Shown: piece by piece, positions 44,185-55,996 of the stretch | Numbering within the stretch: position 1 is the stretch's first letter | How the letters are laid out: each line of letters begins with the position of its first letter | NCBI GenBank assembly: GCA_043228905.1 | Contig: JBHGNT010000013.1 | Coordinates: 1,550,001-1,614,000, forward strand | Source of the DNA: Azolla caroliniana | Lineage: Eukaryota > Polypodiophyta | Reading direction: 5' to 3' | Length of the DNA: 64,000 nt | Position numbers and translations under genes: made by a program | The notes under the pieces: generated by a model | What the model was told of the DNA's origin: nothing | Database searches by the model: none | The model's input: the letters and a program-made list of their open reading frames with translations, nothing else

Positions 44185-45060
44185 TTCTCTTCTTTTTTAT
44201 ATATACTTCACCTACTCTGACAAAATTTGCTCTCTTCTCCTCCGCAAAGGAAAAGAAGAGAGAGACAGAGACAGAGACAGAGACAGAGACAGAGAGACAG
44301 AAACAGAGAGAGAGCAGAGCAGAGAGTTGCGGTACAGGAAAGCAATAATCTCTCTCTCTCTCTTCCTGAATTCCCTCAGTCTTCCTTAACCCTAATTTCT
44401 CTCTCTCTCTCTCTGTTTTTCTGTCCTTCCTCACACTAACCTATCCCTTGACCCTCTTCCTAAACCCTAAACTTTCTCTTCTTTCCTCCTCTCTGTTTCT
44501 CTCTAAAAACCCTAAACTTTATCTTCTTTCCTCCTCTCTGTTTCTCTCCTTCTCCTTCACCTTTCCCTTTGCCTTAAACCTCAACCTTTCTTCTTCTTCT
44601 TCCTTACCTAACCCTATCTCTCACTAAACCCTAGACCCTTCTTCCCTCTCTTCTGTCTGTCCACTTCCAGTCTCTGGCTATCTTCTCCTTCTCACTTTGC
44701 CTCTTCAGTTTTTGTAGCTCAACTTTCCCCCCTGCTCTCTTTCAATGATCCTAAACCCTAACCCTAACCCTAACCCTAACCTCGTTCGCTTGCCCTCTCC
44801 TCCTCCTCCTCCTCCTCCTCCTTCCGTAACACCTAACCCTGAAACCAAAACCCTAAAGCCTCTTGCCTTTCGTTTCCTTCTTCTTCACCTCTAACCCTAA
44901 CCCTAACCCTAACCCTGACCTTCTCCTTCCATTTCCTTCTTCCTCAGCTCCTGGACTCCAAAACCCTAGCTTTATCCTTAAAACCGTGTCCACTCGCCCT
45001 CTTCTCCTTCTCCTCCTTCCGCAACCCTAACCCTAACCCTAACCCTAATTGTAGCTTCAA
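43834..45060 (-). promoter_or_regulatory. 5' UTR and promoter region of the GATA gene: CT/GA tracts and telo-boxes
   Basis: Upstream of the start codon lie GA tracts (44069-44090), a 45-bp (TC)n (44137-44181) and a (CAGAGA)n patch (44262-44300). From 44380 to 45050 the plus strand is pyrimidine-rich with at least six AAACCCTA telo-boxes (near 44463, 44506, 44630, 44752, 44850 and 44961). Telo-boxes and GA tracts are common near plant transcription starts and recruit Myb-like, TRB and BPC proteins. The transcription start itself was not determined. Confidence 0.55.
44753..45050 (+). repeat. Three short (CCCTAA)n arrays
   Basis: Hexamer arrays lie at 44753-44781, 44891-44917 and 45023-45050, each with about four units of CCCTAA rather than the seven-base CCCTAAA of most plant telomeres. 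They are separated by CT-rich DNA. Confidence 0.85.
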
Positions 45061-45274
45061 TCAAATCATATCTCTTAATCTCTCCCTCTATATTTATTGA
45101 TATACATACACACATGGATCTCTCTGTCTACCTCTCTATCTCTATATATGTTTGTGTGTCAATCCAGAATCTTCTCTCTCTCTCTCTCTCTCTCTCAGAG
45201 AGATCAAATGGAATGGAATGCCGCCTGCCTAACACAGGCAGGCATCTCTTGTTTCACGGACCTAACCCTAAATC

Positions 45275-45582
45275 TAGGGGCACCTCCAAATGTGCATTGG
45301 ATCTGATCTGTCTATGAATTGCATCAAACATGCATTAATATACATATATAAACCAAATTTTTGTGTAGGGGCCCCTCCAAATGTAGAAAGTAAAAAACAC
45401 AAAGAGGGAATTTTGTGCACATAGGTGTGTTGTATGTATTTTTTAGAGGTACCTCTACATGTATGTGTATGTATGGATCTTTGTATGCATCATGTATATG
45501 TATGTATCTATGTATCTATAGATAGAGGTACCTCTACATGTGTATGTACATATATGTGTGTGTGTTTAGAGGCACCTCTACA

Positions 45583-45622
<40 letters not shown>

Positions 45623-45702
45623 CATGTATATAGGTGTGTTTTCTTAGAGGCATCTCTACAATGTGTGTGTGTGTGTACTTAGTTAGAGGTACCTCTACAT
45701 GT
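45275..45702. repeat. Seven-copy palindromic motif array upstream of the GATA gene
   Basis: A ~19-bp motif, TAGAGGTACCTCTACATGT in its best form, occurs at 45275, 45366, 45444, 45523, 45567, 45645 and 45684. Its core AGAGGTACCTCT is a perfect 12-bp palindrome in three copies; the others differ by one to a few bases (AGAGGCACCTCT, GGGGCCCCTC). Spacings are 91, 78, 79, 44, 78 and 39 bp. TG-rich DNA fills the gaps, including (GT)n at 45589-45619. Confidence 0.85.
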
Positions 45703-48700
45703 GGAGGCATTGCTTGCATAGTTAAAATTACTTAGGCTAGGCATTGGCAACACATAAGTTCATAACATAAAAAGAAGAAGACAATACACCTCTTCTATGT
45801 ACATATATATATATACATACATACCATACCATACCATACATACCCAAAGCAAAACTTGACTTCCTCCTTCATGTTGTTGCTCTATATGTACCTATATATC
45901 TAACCTACCCACTTTTAGTTACTTTTTCACGAATGGGGACCATTTGGCTCCTACTAAAAAGACCCATGTGAGAAGGGCCAGCCCGTTTGCACCTTTTCCT
46001 ATGGCCTTTCTTAAATAAATGCCCCCGACGATGCATCGAGTTATAGTATGTCATTTTTGCAATGAAACCCTACAAAAACCTATACAAAGAAATGGCCTTT
46101 TCACAACGAGACCCTCCGGAAACCTAGACAAAGAAATGATTTCCTTTAGGCATACACACAATGACCCTGGTGGTCATAGGTTGCATTGGGTGTTATCTAT
46201 CTATCACCTTGGTGCTTCACTACCTTTGCTCTTGGATGTGTTCTTGACTAAACCCTATTGCCATGATTCAAGTTTAATGTTCTTGTTACCTGCCAAAGAA
46301 AAGGCTTGGGGTTTCTCCTTCTTCAATCACATGAATCATTCGCCTAAACAGCACAAGGTAGTTGGTCTTGCATTTTTTGGTAATTGAGACCCCACAGAAG
46401 ATCATGTCCAAGCTATCTAGTGACAAATCATGTATCCAAACTCACATGCACGCTAGTAACAAATCATGTACACTCCCTCCCTTGTTTTGCTTTTTATGTC
46501 TTTTTGCACGCTTCTTTATATTGTTTATTTCCTCATTCCATACATAAAAACAAAGATGTTTTCCACCCAAAAGGTTTCTTATGCTAAGGACGGGTTTCAC
46601 AAAGATGACATCTTTGAAGGGGTGATATGGGAAAATAACTATAGTTCATAAATAGGAAAATGGGTAGGTCATGGATTGGTTGATTGCAACTTCTTTAAGG
46701 TGGGATGGGTTCACTTTTAGAAAAATATGATCCACCGAAGTAAACATCTACAACATAGGCTTTTGCACCAGTTGGTTTGGCAAACATTAAGATGCCGCCA
46801 TACTAGCACAATCAAGCATCCTACCCATGTCTTGTCTTAATCTCATCCCCTCCTAAATATGTCATTTTGGATGTAAAAATTGTTGCTTTTATTGGCAATT
46901 CCTTCCTTCAAGGTGAAGCTTGTGGTGGATAGACAATTATGAGCATCAAGGCAATCCTAATAACTTGATGCGGGTTTTTTGTTCCATTAAATATCAATAT
47001 TCCAACACATTGTGCAGTGCATGTAATATATTGTCCTATGCACTGTATGTATTGTGAGGAGGTATCAAGTATATGACAACTAGCAACACTTACTTCATAT
47101 AATAAACTTTTAGATATTCGGTTGAATGATTGCTATTCTTCAACTGGTATAGTAAATGGACATATCTAGGATCTGATGAGTGAAGTTAGGTTTTCGAGAA
47201 GTGTATGAGAAACAAACAAGATGATGGATGACTCTTAGCTCCTAGAATGATGACTCATCAACCCACACAAAGCTATAGTTTGCAAAAGTATTGTGTTCAA
47301 ATCTTCACAATGTTGGTCTATTAGAACAAAACGTATGTGTAAAACATATAATTACGGCTATAGAATTAGTGTATCGAATCCAAACGCTTCAACCCACAAC
47401 CTTTGATCACTTATTTTATTATTTAATAACATCATGCAAACTGCATTGTATATATACACAAATCTATGAATGTTTGAATGGATATCGAGATCGATATTTT
47501 CATAAACACATTTCGAGACAATTGAGTGACCAAGGTAAGTACGACGTGCACGACTTTATTGTTATGTTGCATGAGCAGTAATTTTTCAAATCGTTTCAAG
47601 CCGTGGAGAGGTTATGGGAGCACTTACATGCGTTGCAAAACTATTTTATAGATGCATGATGAAGGGAATGCATTGAATGGCTCATAGGCGCTTTGAGCTT
47701 ATAACCACTCAAAGAGAGCAAAAACCGAAAAATAATAGATGGTACAACCCCGATGGACAGTAAATGTAGGCTGCATATTGTCTCCACTTCTTTGCATTTC
47801 CCATACTATTATAAACTTTTCGCCCATCTTTCCAAGTGAATGAACGATCCTTGTCTGGTAAAGCCTCTACATGCACCCCCACTTTATTCCCATCACCCAT
47901 GCCCTATAACAACCAAAACTATTGCATGTAATTTAATAACCATTTACATTCAATATCGTTTCAAAAGAAGCTTGGCATTACCGTAGATTTAATATAGCCC
48001 TAAAATAAATGAGGGGAACTCCATGTTGTAGGTCGAATAGTTGTTTGCTTACATATCATAGTTCCTTTGCCAAGGTTGGAAGCACCAGTTCCATAAGTAT
48101 GACTATCTCAACCGAAGGAAGCATAATCTTTTCATTTATATAAGAAAAATATGTTCTTGTTTCCTTTTAGCATTTGTGACAAGATTAAAGATGTGCAAAG
48201 CATGTTCGATATTCAACAATTGTATGTAAAATAAACATTAAATTAATAAAATAAAAATGGAAGTATAGAGAGATGGGAAAGACCTCCACTCCATGTGCAT
48301 GAGATATCACCATGTAATATCACGCACCATCTTACTTTTAGGATGCTCGAAATCATTTAATCAATAGACCAACTTTGTTAATTTACACTCACAACATGCA
48401 CATGATTCTTTGTGTAATCTACGACTTAAGTGGATGAAAGATATTGGCATCAAAGGGTGTACAAAGCTTGTCTCAAAACTCTTTGTAAGGTATAGGGAAA
48501 GGTAGAGAAAAATACATGCACAATTGTGTTTCCATAATGCTCATTGAACAAACTAGTATCAAACGAGTTGCAACGAACATGGCGGCCCAATGTGTTAGAA
48601 AGTTGGTACCCTGACACGCGTATCCAGGACACACATATGCATGTGCACTAGCCAACCTTCTAGATCTTGCAAGGTATGTGCACACATTTATGAATGATGA

Positions 48701-49330
48701 TATGTAGCAATTCTTACACACTTCATCATAAACATTCTCTAAAGAAGAAACGTGATCTCCACAATATCCAACACCTTTTGCAATGTGCCATCAACTCACC
48801 ACTTCCTCCTACCATTCATTGCTTTATGATTTCTTATGTTTGAAGCTTGCTTGATATCCCATCTTCTCTTTTATAATGGACATCCTTTTTAGCATACATG
48901 TGGACACACCAACCAAGCAATGCATTACATAATTACACAACCTCATTATTCGATGTCTGACAAGTAGCGAGTGCATCCCAAACCTTTTTCACCATGAGTT
49001 ATAGAAAAAGCATGATCAAAAGCTATGATAAGGATGATCCGAATAAAGCCAAAAAGGTGGAAGGAAAAAGATGCAAAGGAATTAAAATACAGGAATAAAA
49101 GAGTAAAAGGCGTCTCTTTAAAAGTGTTTGTTACATGTCACCTTGGCTCCTATTCCACGTTGCCTGCCACCACCCTTCCTCTCCTTCTCTCGTGCACATG
49201 CTACACGTATGCAAATGACATAGAGATAGAGACAGAGAGAGGATGAGGAAAATGCAATCAATTGTAATAGAAAATACATTGGTGCATTGATGGTATGGTT
49301 TTCAAGGTGTATGTGAACCAACAATACATT

Positions 49331-49334
<4 letters not shown>

Positions 49335-49386
<52 letters not shown>
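49335..49386. repeat. (GA)n microsatellite, 52 bp
   Basis: An uninterrupted GA dinucleotide repeat, with a short GAAA tail. Confidence 0.95.
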
Positions 49387-49390
<4 letters not shown>

Positions 49391-49972
49391 AAGAGTGTGT
49401 TTTATATAGTTCAAATGCTTTACATTAAAAACGGAGTAGATGATTTTCAAGCTTGGGGTTATAACGGTCTCAAACTAATGGTTGACTTCCCTTTGAATGT
49501 GAGTCATGCAATGAAGAGATGGGAGGATGGATCACATCTCCATTGTACAAAACATATATATCTTCACAATAAAATTAATCAATCAAAGGCTTTGGCCACA
49601 TGTACAAAAGAAGAAGAAGCATCATATAGGTTTGATACATTATTAGCGTGCATGCATGCATTGCATCAGCCATCCAACTTGAACATTAATTACATGCATG
49701 GTCATGCTTGTCTGCATGCACTCATGTCTCTATATATGTATGTATGTGTGAAGCATAGTATGAACCATACGTACCATATGTGCATTCACATTCGTGAATG
49801 TTTCAATAATTCGAGCATGGTAAACACCCTCGAAGAATGGTAAATACCATACTTTTGGATTAACTATTTATTATGAGGTAAATAAACCTTAAAAAAGGGG
49901 AAAAACAAAAAAAAAACTTAAGACAAGGGGAAAAAACCCCCAAAAAAACACAAGAATGTTTGAATAACATTC

Positions 49973-50004
49973 ACATTCGTTTTCCAACGTAGGAAAACGA
50001 ATGT
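49973..50004. repeat. Inverted repeat with 13-bp arms
   Basis: ACATTCGTTTTCC, a 6-base loop (AACGTA), then GGAAAACGAATGT. It could be a small hairpin or the centre of a short foldback element. Flanks show no clear target duplication. Confidence 0.7.
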
Positions 50005-51262
50005 TATGCTAGACAAACACGAAGTTTACGTACTATGGTGTGAAGTGTGTGTGCGTGTATGTATGCATGTAAGTATACACATTTCATGATGCTATATATG
50101 ATATGATAATGGAAATAAATATTGACCAAAACGGCCATTGATTGTGGCTCACCTTTTGTTTCATCTTTTTTTATAATTTTTTTTGGCCAAGCACTATTTA
50201 TTGCTACACCAAGAAGTTGTCATCTTCACCTTGGAAAGGGGGTGGGCCATGCATGCATCACCGTCACCACCAAACTTGGAAGCCGTTCAAGAAACTTGGA
50301 AGGCATTCAAGAGCATGCCTAGAAATGTTTGCAATTGAACATGGGTGACATGACATCAAAATTTCTAATGTTTTTCCGACAAAACAAAGGAAGATGATTG
50401 TTCAATGATCCCGCCCCCCAACACGATGATCAACGCAGACATGAGGAATATGAACATAAAAGTTCTTATATCAACGCTTAACGTGAAATCGAGGAATAAG
50501 GATATGTCAAAGACTCTTATCACACATCATTTTTTTCATGAGGAAATCATATTGGATTTTGCTTTGAGATATTTGTGGTAGGTGGAAGAAAATGTTCAAC
50601 GCCCTGCAAAAGAGCCACATTGCCTTCTCCCACATATACTTCCTATTAGATATGCACACACGTTTATGAAAATCGACAATATTATCATATCAACCAGAGA
50701 TGCCAGATTATAAATTACGTCAACCCTAATTAAATGTAAGGAAAATTTACCAATAAACATCTAGTTTTTCACCAAACCCTCAAATATACTCCGCACACCT
50801 CCATCACCCAACCCATCCACAACCTATCTATAATTTCTCAAAAATTTGTAGAGAGGGAATAGGGTTACGATAATTTGAAAACATGAGGGGATTTGCAAAT
50901 ACAAGGGTTTTTCAGAAGTTAGAGGCATTTTAATAAAGACCAAGGAATTTGAACTCAATAACTTGTTAACTAACATTTGATGAGTTCATACTGTCAATAA
51001 ACCTCCCTAATGCAAAGTTGTTGGTTGACAACTAAGGGTTCCAAGAAATTAACTACTCTTTGTTGGTTAATGTGAAAAGGAAAAGGAAATTTTTTATGGA
51101 TAAGTGTATTTCAACTAGGAATAGGCAACGGCTCGGCTCATGCGTAAACCGGACCATTGGCGGTTCAATTCGGTTTAGGCTTGAGATTCTTTAACCGGTT
51201 TGAGCTCGGTTTGGGATTGCCGATTCTTAATTGCAACACACAAAATACACGCATTGCTAAAT

Positions 51263-51590
51263 GCTTGAGCCCTCCGCGATTATAAAGCAAACCTAGACAC
51301 AAATACAATTTAGTATCCTCTTTGTATCTGGCTCTTTCTCTCTATCTACACTTATCCATGAGCAAGCTTGGCCAACTAGATTTACAACTAAATTTTCCTA
51401 CAGTAATTGATGGTGGATCCAAGCTAAACCGCTTGAACCCTCCTAAATTATAAAGCAAACTTGGATACAAATACAATTTAGTATCTTCTTTGTCTCCGTC
51501 TCTTTATCTATCTAAACTTACCCATGAGCAAGCTTGGCCAACTAGATTTACAACTAAATTTTCCTATACGTTCAATTGATGGTGCATCCA
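51263..51590. repeat. ~168-bp tandem duplication
   Basis: GCTTGAGCCCTCC (51263) recurs as GCTTGAACCCTCC (51431), followed in both by 'tataaagcaaac', 'acaaatacaatttagtatc' and 'catgagcaagcttggccaac' blocks. The copies have diverged noticeably. Confidence 0.8.
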
Positions 51591-52189
51591 AGTTCGAATA
51601 TCATTGTCTTATGTAACGAACACTCCTCTTTTCTTTTTGTTAGCGTAAAAGTTTTTTTTTACTCTTCGATATTTAAAGCCCTCATTGCTCCTTTGTGGAG
51701 GCCATTTCAAGGTTCATTCACACATTTTGCTACTCGCCATATGTGTTTTAATTTGCAACATTGATTTAAACGAACACCTTAGCAAAGAATTTTGCATTAA
51801 AACTTGTATCTACATTTCATGGAGTTGAAATAATCTTACTTTTGAAGGGCATATGACAACTCATCATGTGGAAGATCTTTAATATTCATATAGATCTTGT
51901 CACATTTATATTTTCTTGGAATTTAAAACAATGGATGGAGACAAATAAATAAGTCTAGGGATTTCAAAATTCAAGGATACCATGACAACTAAGGATGATT
52001 TGGAATTGAAAATAACCATGTCCTCCATCCTATGACACTTAGAAATGGGCGTTGATTTTGATGCGCCAACTTGAGGAGTGCAAAATGGCTCTTAGCCTAT
52101 GATTTGGTCTCCATTCCATAAACTTTCCTCTCTTGGAGTTTCCTTCTTGACAACCATTACCTATTCTATGATGGCCTTGTACTTCCCAT

Positions 52190-53110
52190 TACTATACTTT
52201 AAAACCCCGGTTCATAAGCTTTGATGTGCTCTTTAATAGCCCGAAAATAGATGCATCCATAATAGAATGGTATGAAAGGATACTTTCGGCACTCCTTGCA
52301 TTCAAAGAAGTGTATTTGATATGCAATTCAATTAGTTGCCCCACAATGTCGACACATTTCGTCGAATGATATGATAACAGTGAGGGGTTTGTGATTACAA
52401 TGGCCAACACTATCACATTTGAGTAACTTATGTCAACATTTTTTTTTCCAATCTTATGCATTTCACTATTTCCTTATTCTCTTGCTTGTCAAGAAGTGAG
52501 GAACTGGTGCCTAAGATAAACATAATGTATTGAGGATGACAATAGAAGTCATGGTCAAATTATGCTTTCCACTTACTTGCTTGTCATTTCACATTTCAAT
52601 TTGTGTTAGAATATTGTGTGAGATAGAGGATTTGCTTTGAAAATTGCTTCATATTGAATCCATTTAGGTAAAAGATTGTAGCATCGCCTAACATTACAAT
52701 ATCTCTTCACATATGGCTTTCTTATTGTCATTTTAGTTGCCCTCATAGAACATTCTTCATAGGGCTTTCTTAATACTTGCATTGATTTGTGGGATTTCAC
52801 TTCCCATGCCCAATGTTGCATAGTTTTCACGTGTGCAATAAAGAAACTTTTGTGAGCTACCATTGCAGATAACAAAATGGTACAAATAGTAAATGTCTTG
52901 GTTTGGGTATAGATAAACTGAAATTCTAAATTCTAATCGCTTCCTCAACGTTCGATTAGAAGACAACGTGTTACGTAGCATGCATCTACTAACACACCTT
53001 TTCATACACCCATATCTCATGCACTTGTCACATGACCTCAGAATTTATTGAACATTTTTAACTCTTGCCATCACACGAATTACACATAGGGCAATGCATG
53101 GTTTCTATAG
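52190..53110 (-). pseudogene. DC1-like Cys/His-rich domain relic
   Basis: One minus-strand frame near 52,410-52,200 reads CDSVGHCNHKPLTV, then MCRHCGATN, a stop, then FFECKECRKYPF. This has the spacing of a plant DC1 (C1_2) domain: H-x-HPL, C-x2-CG, C-x2-C. Upstream patches (MHCPMCNSCDGKS near 53,090; CDKCMRYGCMKRC near 53,000) have the same flavour in shifting frames. Multiple stops rule out a working gene. DC1 proteins bind zinc and possibly lipids. Identification is by pattern only. Confidence 0.4.
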
Positions 53111-53999
53111 TCGACAATACACAAATTTGTAATGATTGGTAAGTGGTCATATCATCTCCTTAACAATTAATGGCATAAGGAACTGTTGTAAGTTATAAAT
53201 TTGATTGAATGAGATCAAAAAATGATTTCACAGTAAAACTAAATTATAACTGTAGTTTGAATGCTTACATTTGCATTAAATCATATGTTATATTAATCAT
53301 AGCTATTTATCTTATCTTACATGGCATGCATTGAATGACAAATGTTAACAACCGTTAAATCACATAAGCATGTCTAATTTCTTTTTTCAAAACAAAATAT
53401 CCTTCCATTAGTTATATAAAAAGGTCATAATGGCTACAACATACAAAGTATTTTTTCCCCAAGGCTGTCTTGTGTAAGACAATGGCTGAGGAAACAAATC
53501 TATGTACTCCAAAGTAGAGAAAACAATCTAGTAATTACAAGCTATTCCATAGACACATTGCAAGGTATCCATATCCATAACATGTCTAATTTCTTTTACA
53601 TGGTATGTGTTGGGATTCAATGACGAAGCATGATCGCCCTCCTTGAGTCATACTTCACGAAAGAACAAGATACAAAACAAATGCAAATGCAAACATTTTG
53701 TTTTCCAAAAACTATATTTTCCCCCCCCAAAATCTTCCATTAGCTATAAAATTTTACACTTGAGAATGTTATATACAAATCCCAAAGGGGACTCGATAGT
53801 TCCATTGTTATTCCCTTCTCCAGGATACACCTTCGATTACTCCCCTAAGTAATTGGGTCAAGAAATTGTGGTTGCGTAGGGGACTTAATATAGGGCCAAA
53901 CAGTTACACAATAAACGATCAAGATTGATTTGCACGTATGACTTATAAATAATAGAATTGAAAGTAAAGATTAATATGAAATAGACACAGAGGTGACCC
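53111..53999. other. AT-rich DNA, nothing recognised
   Basis: No ORF with a recognisable product, no RNA gene and no repeat beyond short homopolymers (for example C8 at about 53721) was seen. Confidence 0.5.
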
Positions 54000-54330
54000 C
54001 AAAAAGTATTGGTATTGAAAGACTTGTAATTCGGCTGCTTGAGCCGCCCATTCGTTCCATCCTTGAGCGAGTGTTGCTTCGACCTTTGCGTTCAACTTCT
54101 TTCGGTGTTTGACCACCTAAGCCTTCACTTATGCTTCACTCATTTCGTACTTGACACGTAGAGTGGCCATTTCTGTTTTGGGGGTCGCGACGTTGAGTTA
54201 AAGCTTGGCTTTCATGATTTCGTGGGACGTGGTGACCCGACGACCTTTCTCTCCATCACTTCTGTATGTTGGTCGTAGCGTCGGAGGAGCCGATCCGAAT
54301 TCTCGGCTAACTCCTGCTCGTACTGTGAAA
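54000..54330 (-). pseudogene. Degenerate coding relic, possibly coiled coil
   Basis: One minus-strand frame gives YEQELAENSDRLLRRYDQHT, directly after a TTTCACAG that could be a splice acceptor. The frame soon breaks, and other frames show Lys/Glu/Ala-rich stretches (KKLNAKVEATLAQGWNEWAA). It may be a downstream part of the coiled-coil ORF at 55070-55989. No product was recognised. Confidence 0.3.
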
Positions 54331-55069
54331 GTGTTTTTAGAATTCAAGGTATTGAAGTCTACAAAAATATAAGGTATGGAGCATTCACACCCGAAGGCCA
54401 AGAACACGAGCTAAGGTTTCAAGTATAAGTCAAACTAAAAGCAAGAAAGATGGAGAAAAGTAAAAGAAGGAAAAAGCAGACCACCAAAAAGCAGTCAGAA
54501 ACAAATGCTCATAACTCTCTTGTTTGACACCCAAATATCACGTGTAAATATGGGTTAGAAAGCTTATGGCGAGAGCTATCCGTAGCTTTTTAAAACTCTA
54601 AATTTGGACATGGATGAGGGAGATATGATGATTAGAAGATCGTTGTGTCATAGCTAAGAATAGGAGATGGAAAAGCTCTAAAAAAAGCGTGGAAAAGAAA
54701 GCAAGCGAAACTTATCTACTAGAGGAGAACTTCATATAAAGCAAGAAGAGTGAGGTGGTGAGGAGAGCTTTTTTCTTGTGGTGTTTTTCTTGCCTATTCA
54801 TGTAGTGCATTTTTCTAGTGATCAATTCATCCTTGTAGGCTTGAGTTTATGTATCTTCTTTCTCTTGTTTTTATGATCATCACTCCTTATTAATATATCT
54901 TTGTAGATTTGGGTTTCTATATCTTCCTTCTCTCTCTTTTCTATCATCATCTCTCTTTTCAGTACCATTTTCACTCCCGTTCCCGGTCTTGTGCCACAGA
55001 GATCGTTAGTTGGTGGAGGGACTCTGACAATGTATATTTTTCATGTACCGCCTCTTCCAGCATTTGGAG
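54331..55069. other. Spacer between the two coiled-coil remnants
   Basis: AT-rich DNA without a recognisable gene. If the two remnants were exons of one gene, this would be its intron; a GTAGCT after the last codons at ~55071 could be a donor, but the phases do not join without a stop. Confidence 0.4.
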
Positions 55070-55989
55070 CTACCTATTGAAGAGTTGTTGGAGTTTTGTG
55101 TGCTCATTTTGGAGACTGATGAGTTGGTTGTTTGTAATGGCAGAAGCTTGTTGGTACCCCTCCTCAATCTCATGAATTTTAGCCGCGGATGCCTCCTTTG
55201 CTGCCCTAAGAGCGAGTGTGGCGTTTTCTTCAATTTCTTGGAGCTTGGCTGCCCACTTAGCGTTGGCTGCTTGTAGTTCTGCCGCGGCTCTTGCCTCCCT
55301 ATCTTGGAGGGCTTGGCTGTGTTTGGCCGTTTGTGTGGGAAGCAATTGCTGAAGCGGGACTTCTCGTTTTTCTGCTTGCACATGGATTTGGTCGGCTTCT
55401 TCTTTGGCCGCATGGTAGCGCTCATTGGCTTTCTCGATTATCACTGCTTGAGCTGCAAACTCTTCTTTGTATTGCGAAGGAGGGACCGTGGCCGTTTCTA
55501 GGGGTAGGACTGGGTGGTGTGCGGTGGCTGGCACCGATTCGGTTGTTTCCTGAGTCTGAGTGGACACATCCACGTGGTTAGGAACAAGGGGTGGAAGGGT
55601 GAGGGGGTTGGTTTGCCTGATTTTTTTGAGCCATTGTTCAATCTCGGCCATATGGCTTTCAGAAGCCTGCCACAGTTCTTTGGCCGTTTTTGCCTGCTTG
55701 TGCGCATGTTTGTTACTGACAACCATATCTTTAGCTACGCAGGTCATCTTGTCCAGTTCTCGATAAGCTTTGACCAGGGCCGTGTTGAGCTCAAGTAGCT
55801 CGATCCGTGTGCGGCTGGTCTTAGTTTGTCGTTTTCGGCCAATCTTTTGTAGTTGTGGCTCTTCATCCGAGCCGAGCTCATTGGCAAGTACTCGTTGTCG
55901 CGAAGTTTTGCGCGCGCGTGTTACTTGGGCGGGACTATGAGGGTCTTGGACTAGGGAGTACAAAGGGATAGAGAAGACCCGAGGTTTGC
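55070..55989 (-). CDS. Coiled-coil ORF of unknown function, no ATG start
   Basis: The frame is open for about 306 codons, from just inside element E's left flank to a TAG at 55070. Residues near the start are basic (QVTRARKTSRQRVLANE). A Pro/Thr-rich linker lies mid-way (LPPLVPNHVDVSTQTQETTE). The C-terminal half is a long Ala/Glu/Gln coiled coil (AAKEEADQIHVQAE, ELQAANAKWAAKLQEIEENA). The first ATG lies well inside (MTCVAKDMVV), and a TAA precedes the frame in the pre-insertion sequence, so it is probably a fragment or an internal exon. The composition resembles coiled-coil proteins carried by plant transposons, but I do not recognise the family. Confidence 0.4.
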
Positions 55990-55996
55990 TTTACGA

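Larger units (their letters stand above)
45703..52189. other. AT-rich intergenic DNA without recognisable genes
   Basis: Several frames of 60-150 codons exist (for example 46019-46387 and 49397-49843), but none shows a recognisable domain or codon pattern. A 63-codon minus-strand frame (47900-47709, GDGNKVGVHVEALPDKD) looks protein-like but is unidentified. Simple repeats and the entries below are the only structure seen. Confidence 0.55.

Noticed and set aside
45275-45702. CRISPR-like array (repeats with spacers)
   Set aside because: The sequence is a plant nuclear genome, the repeats are short palindromes, and spacers are TG-rich low-complexity DNA of unequal length.
46019-46387. 122-codon ORF as a gene
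   Set aside because: No recognisable motif and no codon bias; treated as chance.
49121-49450. ORF with a SLSLSL run at 49118-49450
   Set aside because: Translation of the (GA)n microsatellite.
51110-51240. 'cggtttggttcgg'-like patch as pararetrovirus or satellite sequence
   Set aside because: Only a short AT/GC-mixed patch with 'aaccggt' words; no coding motif of a pararetrovirus was found anywhere in the window.
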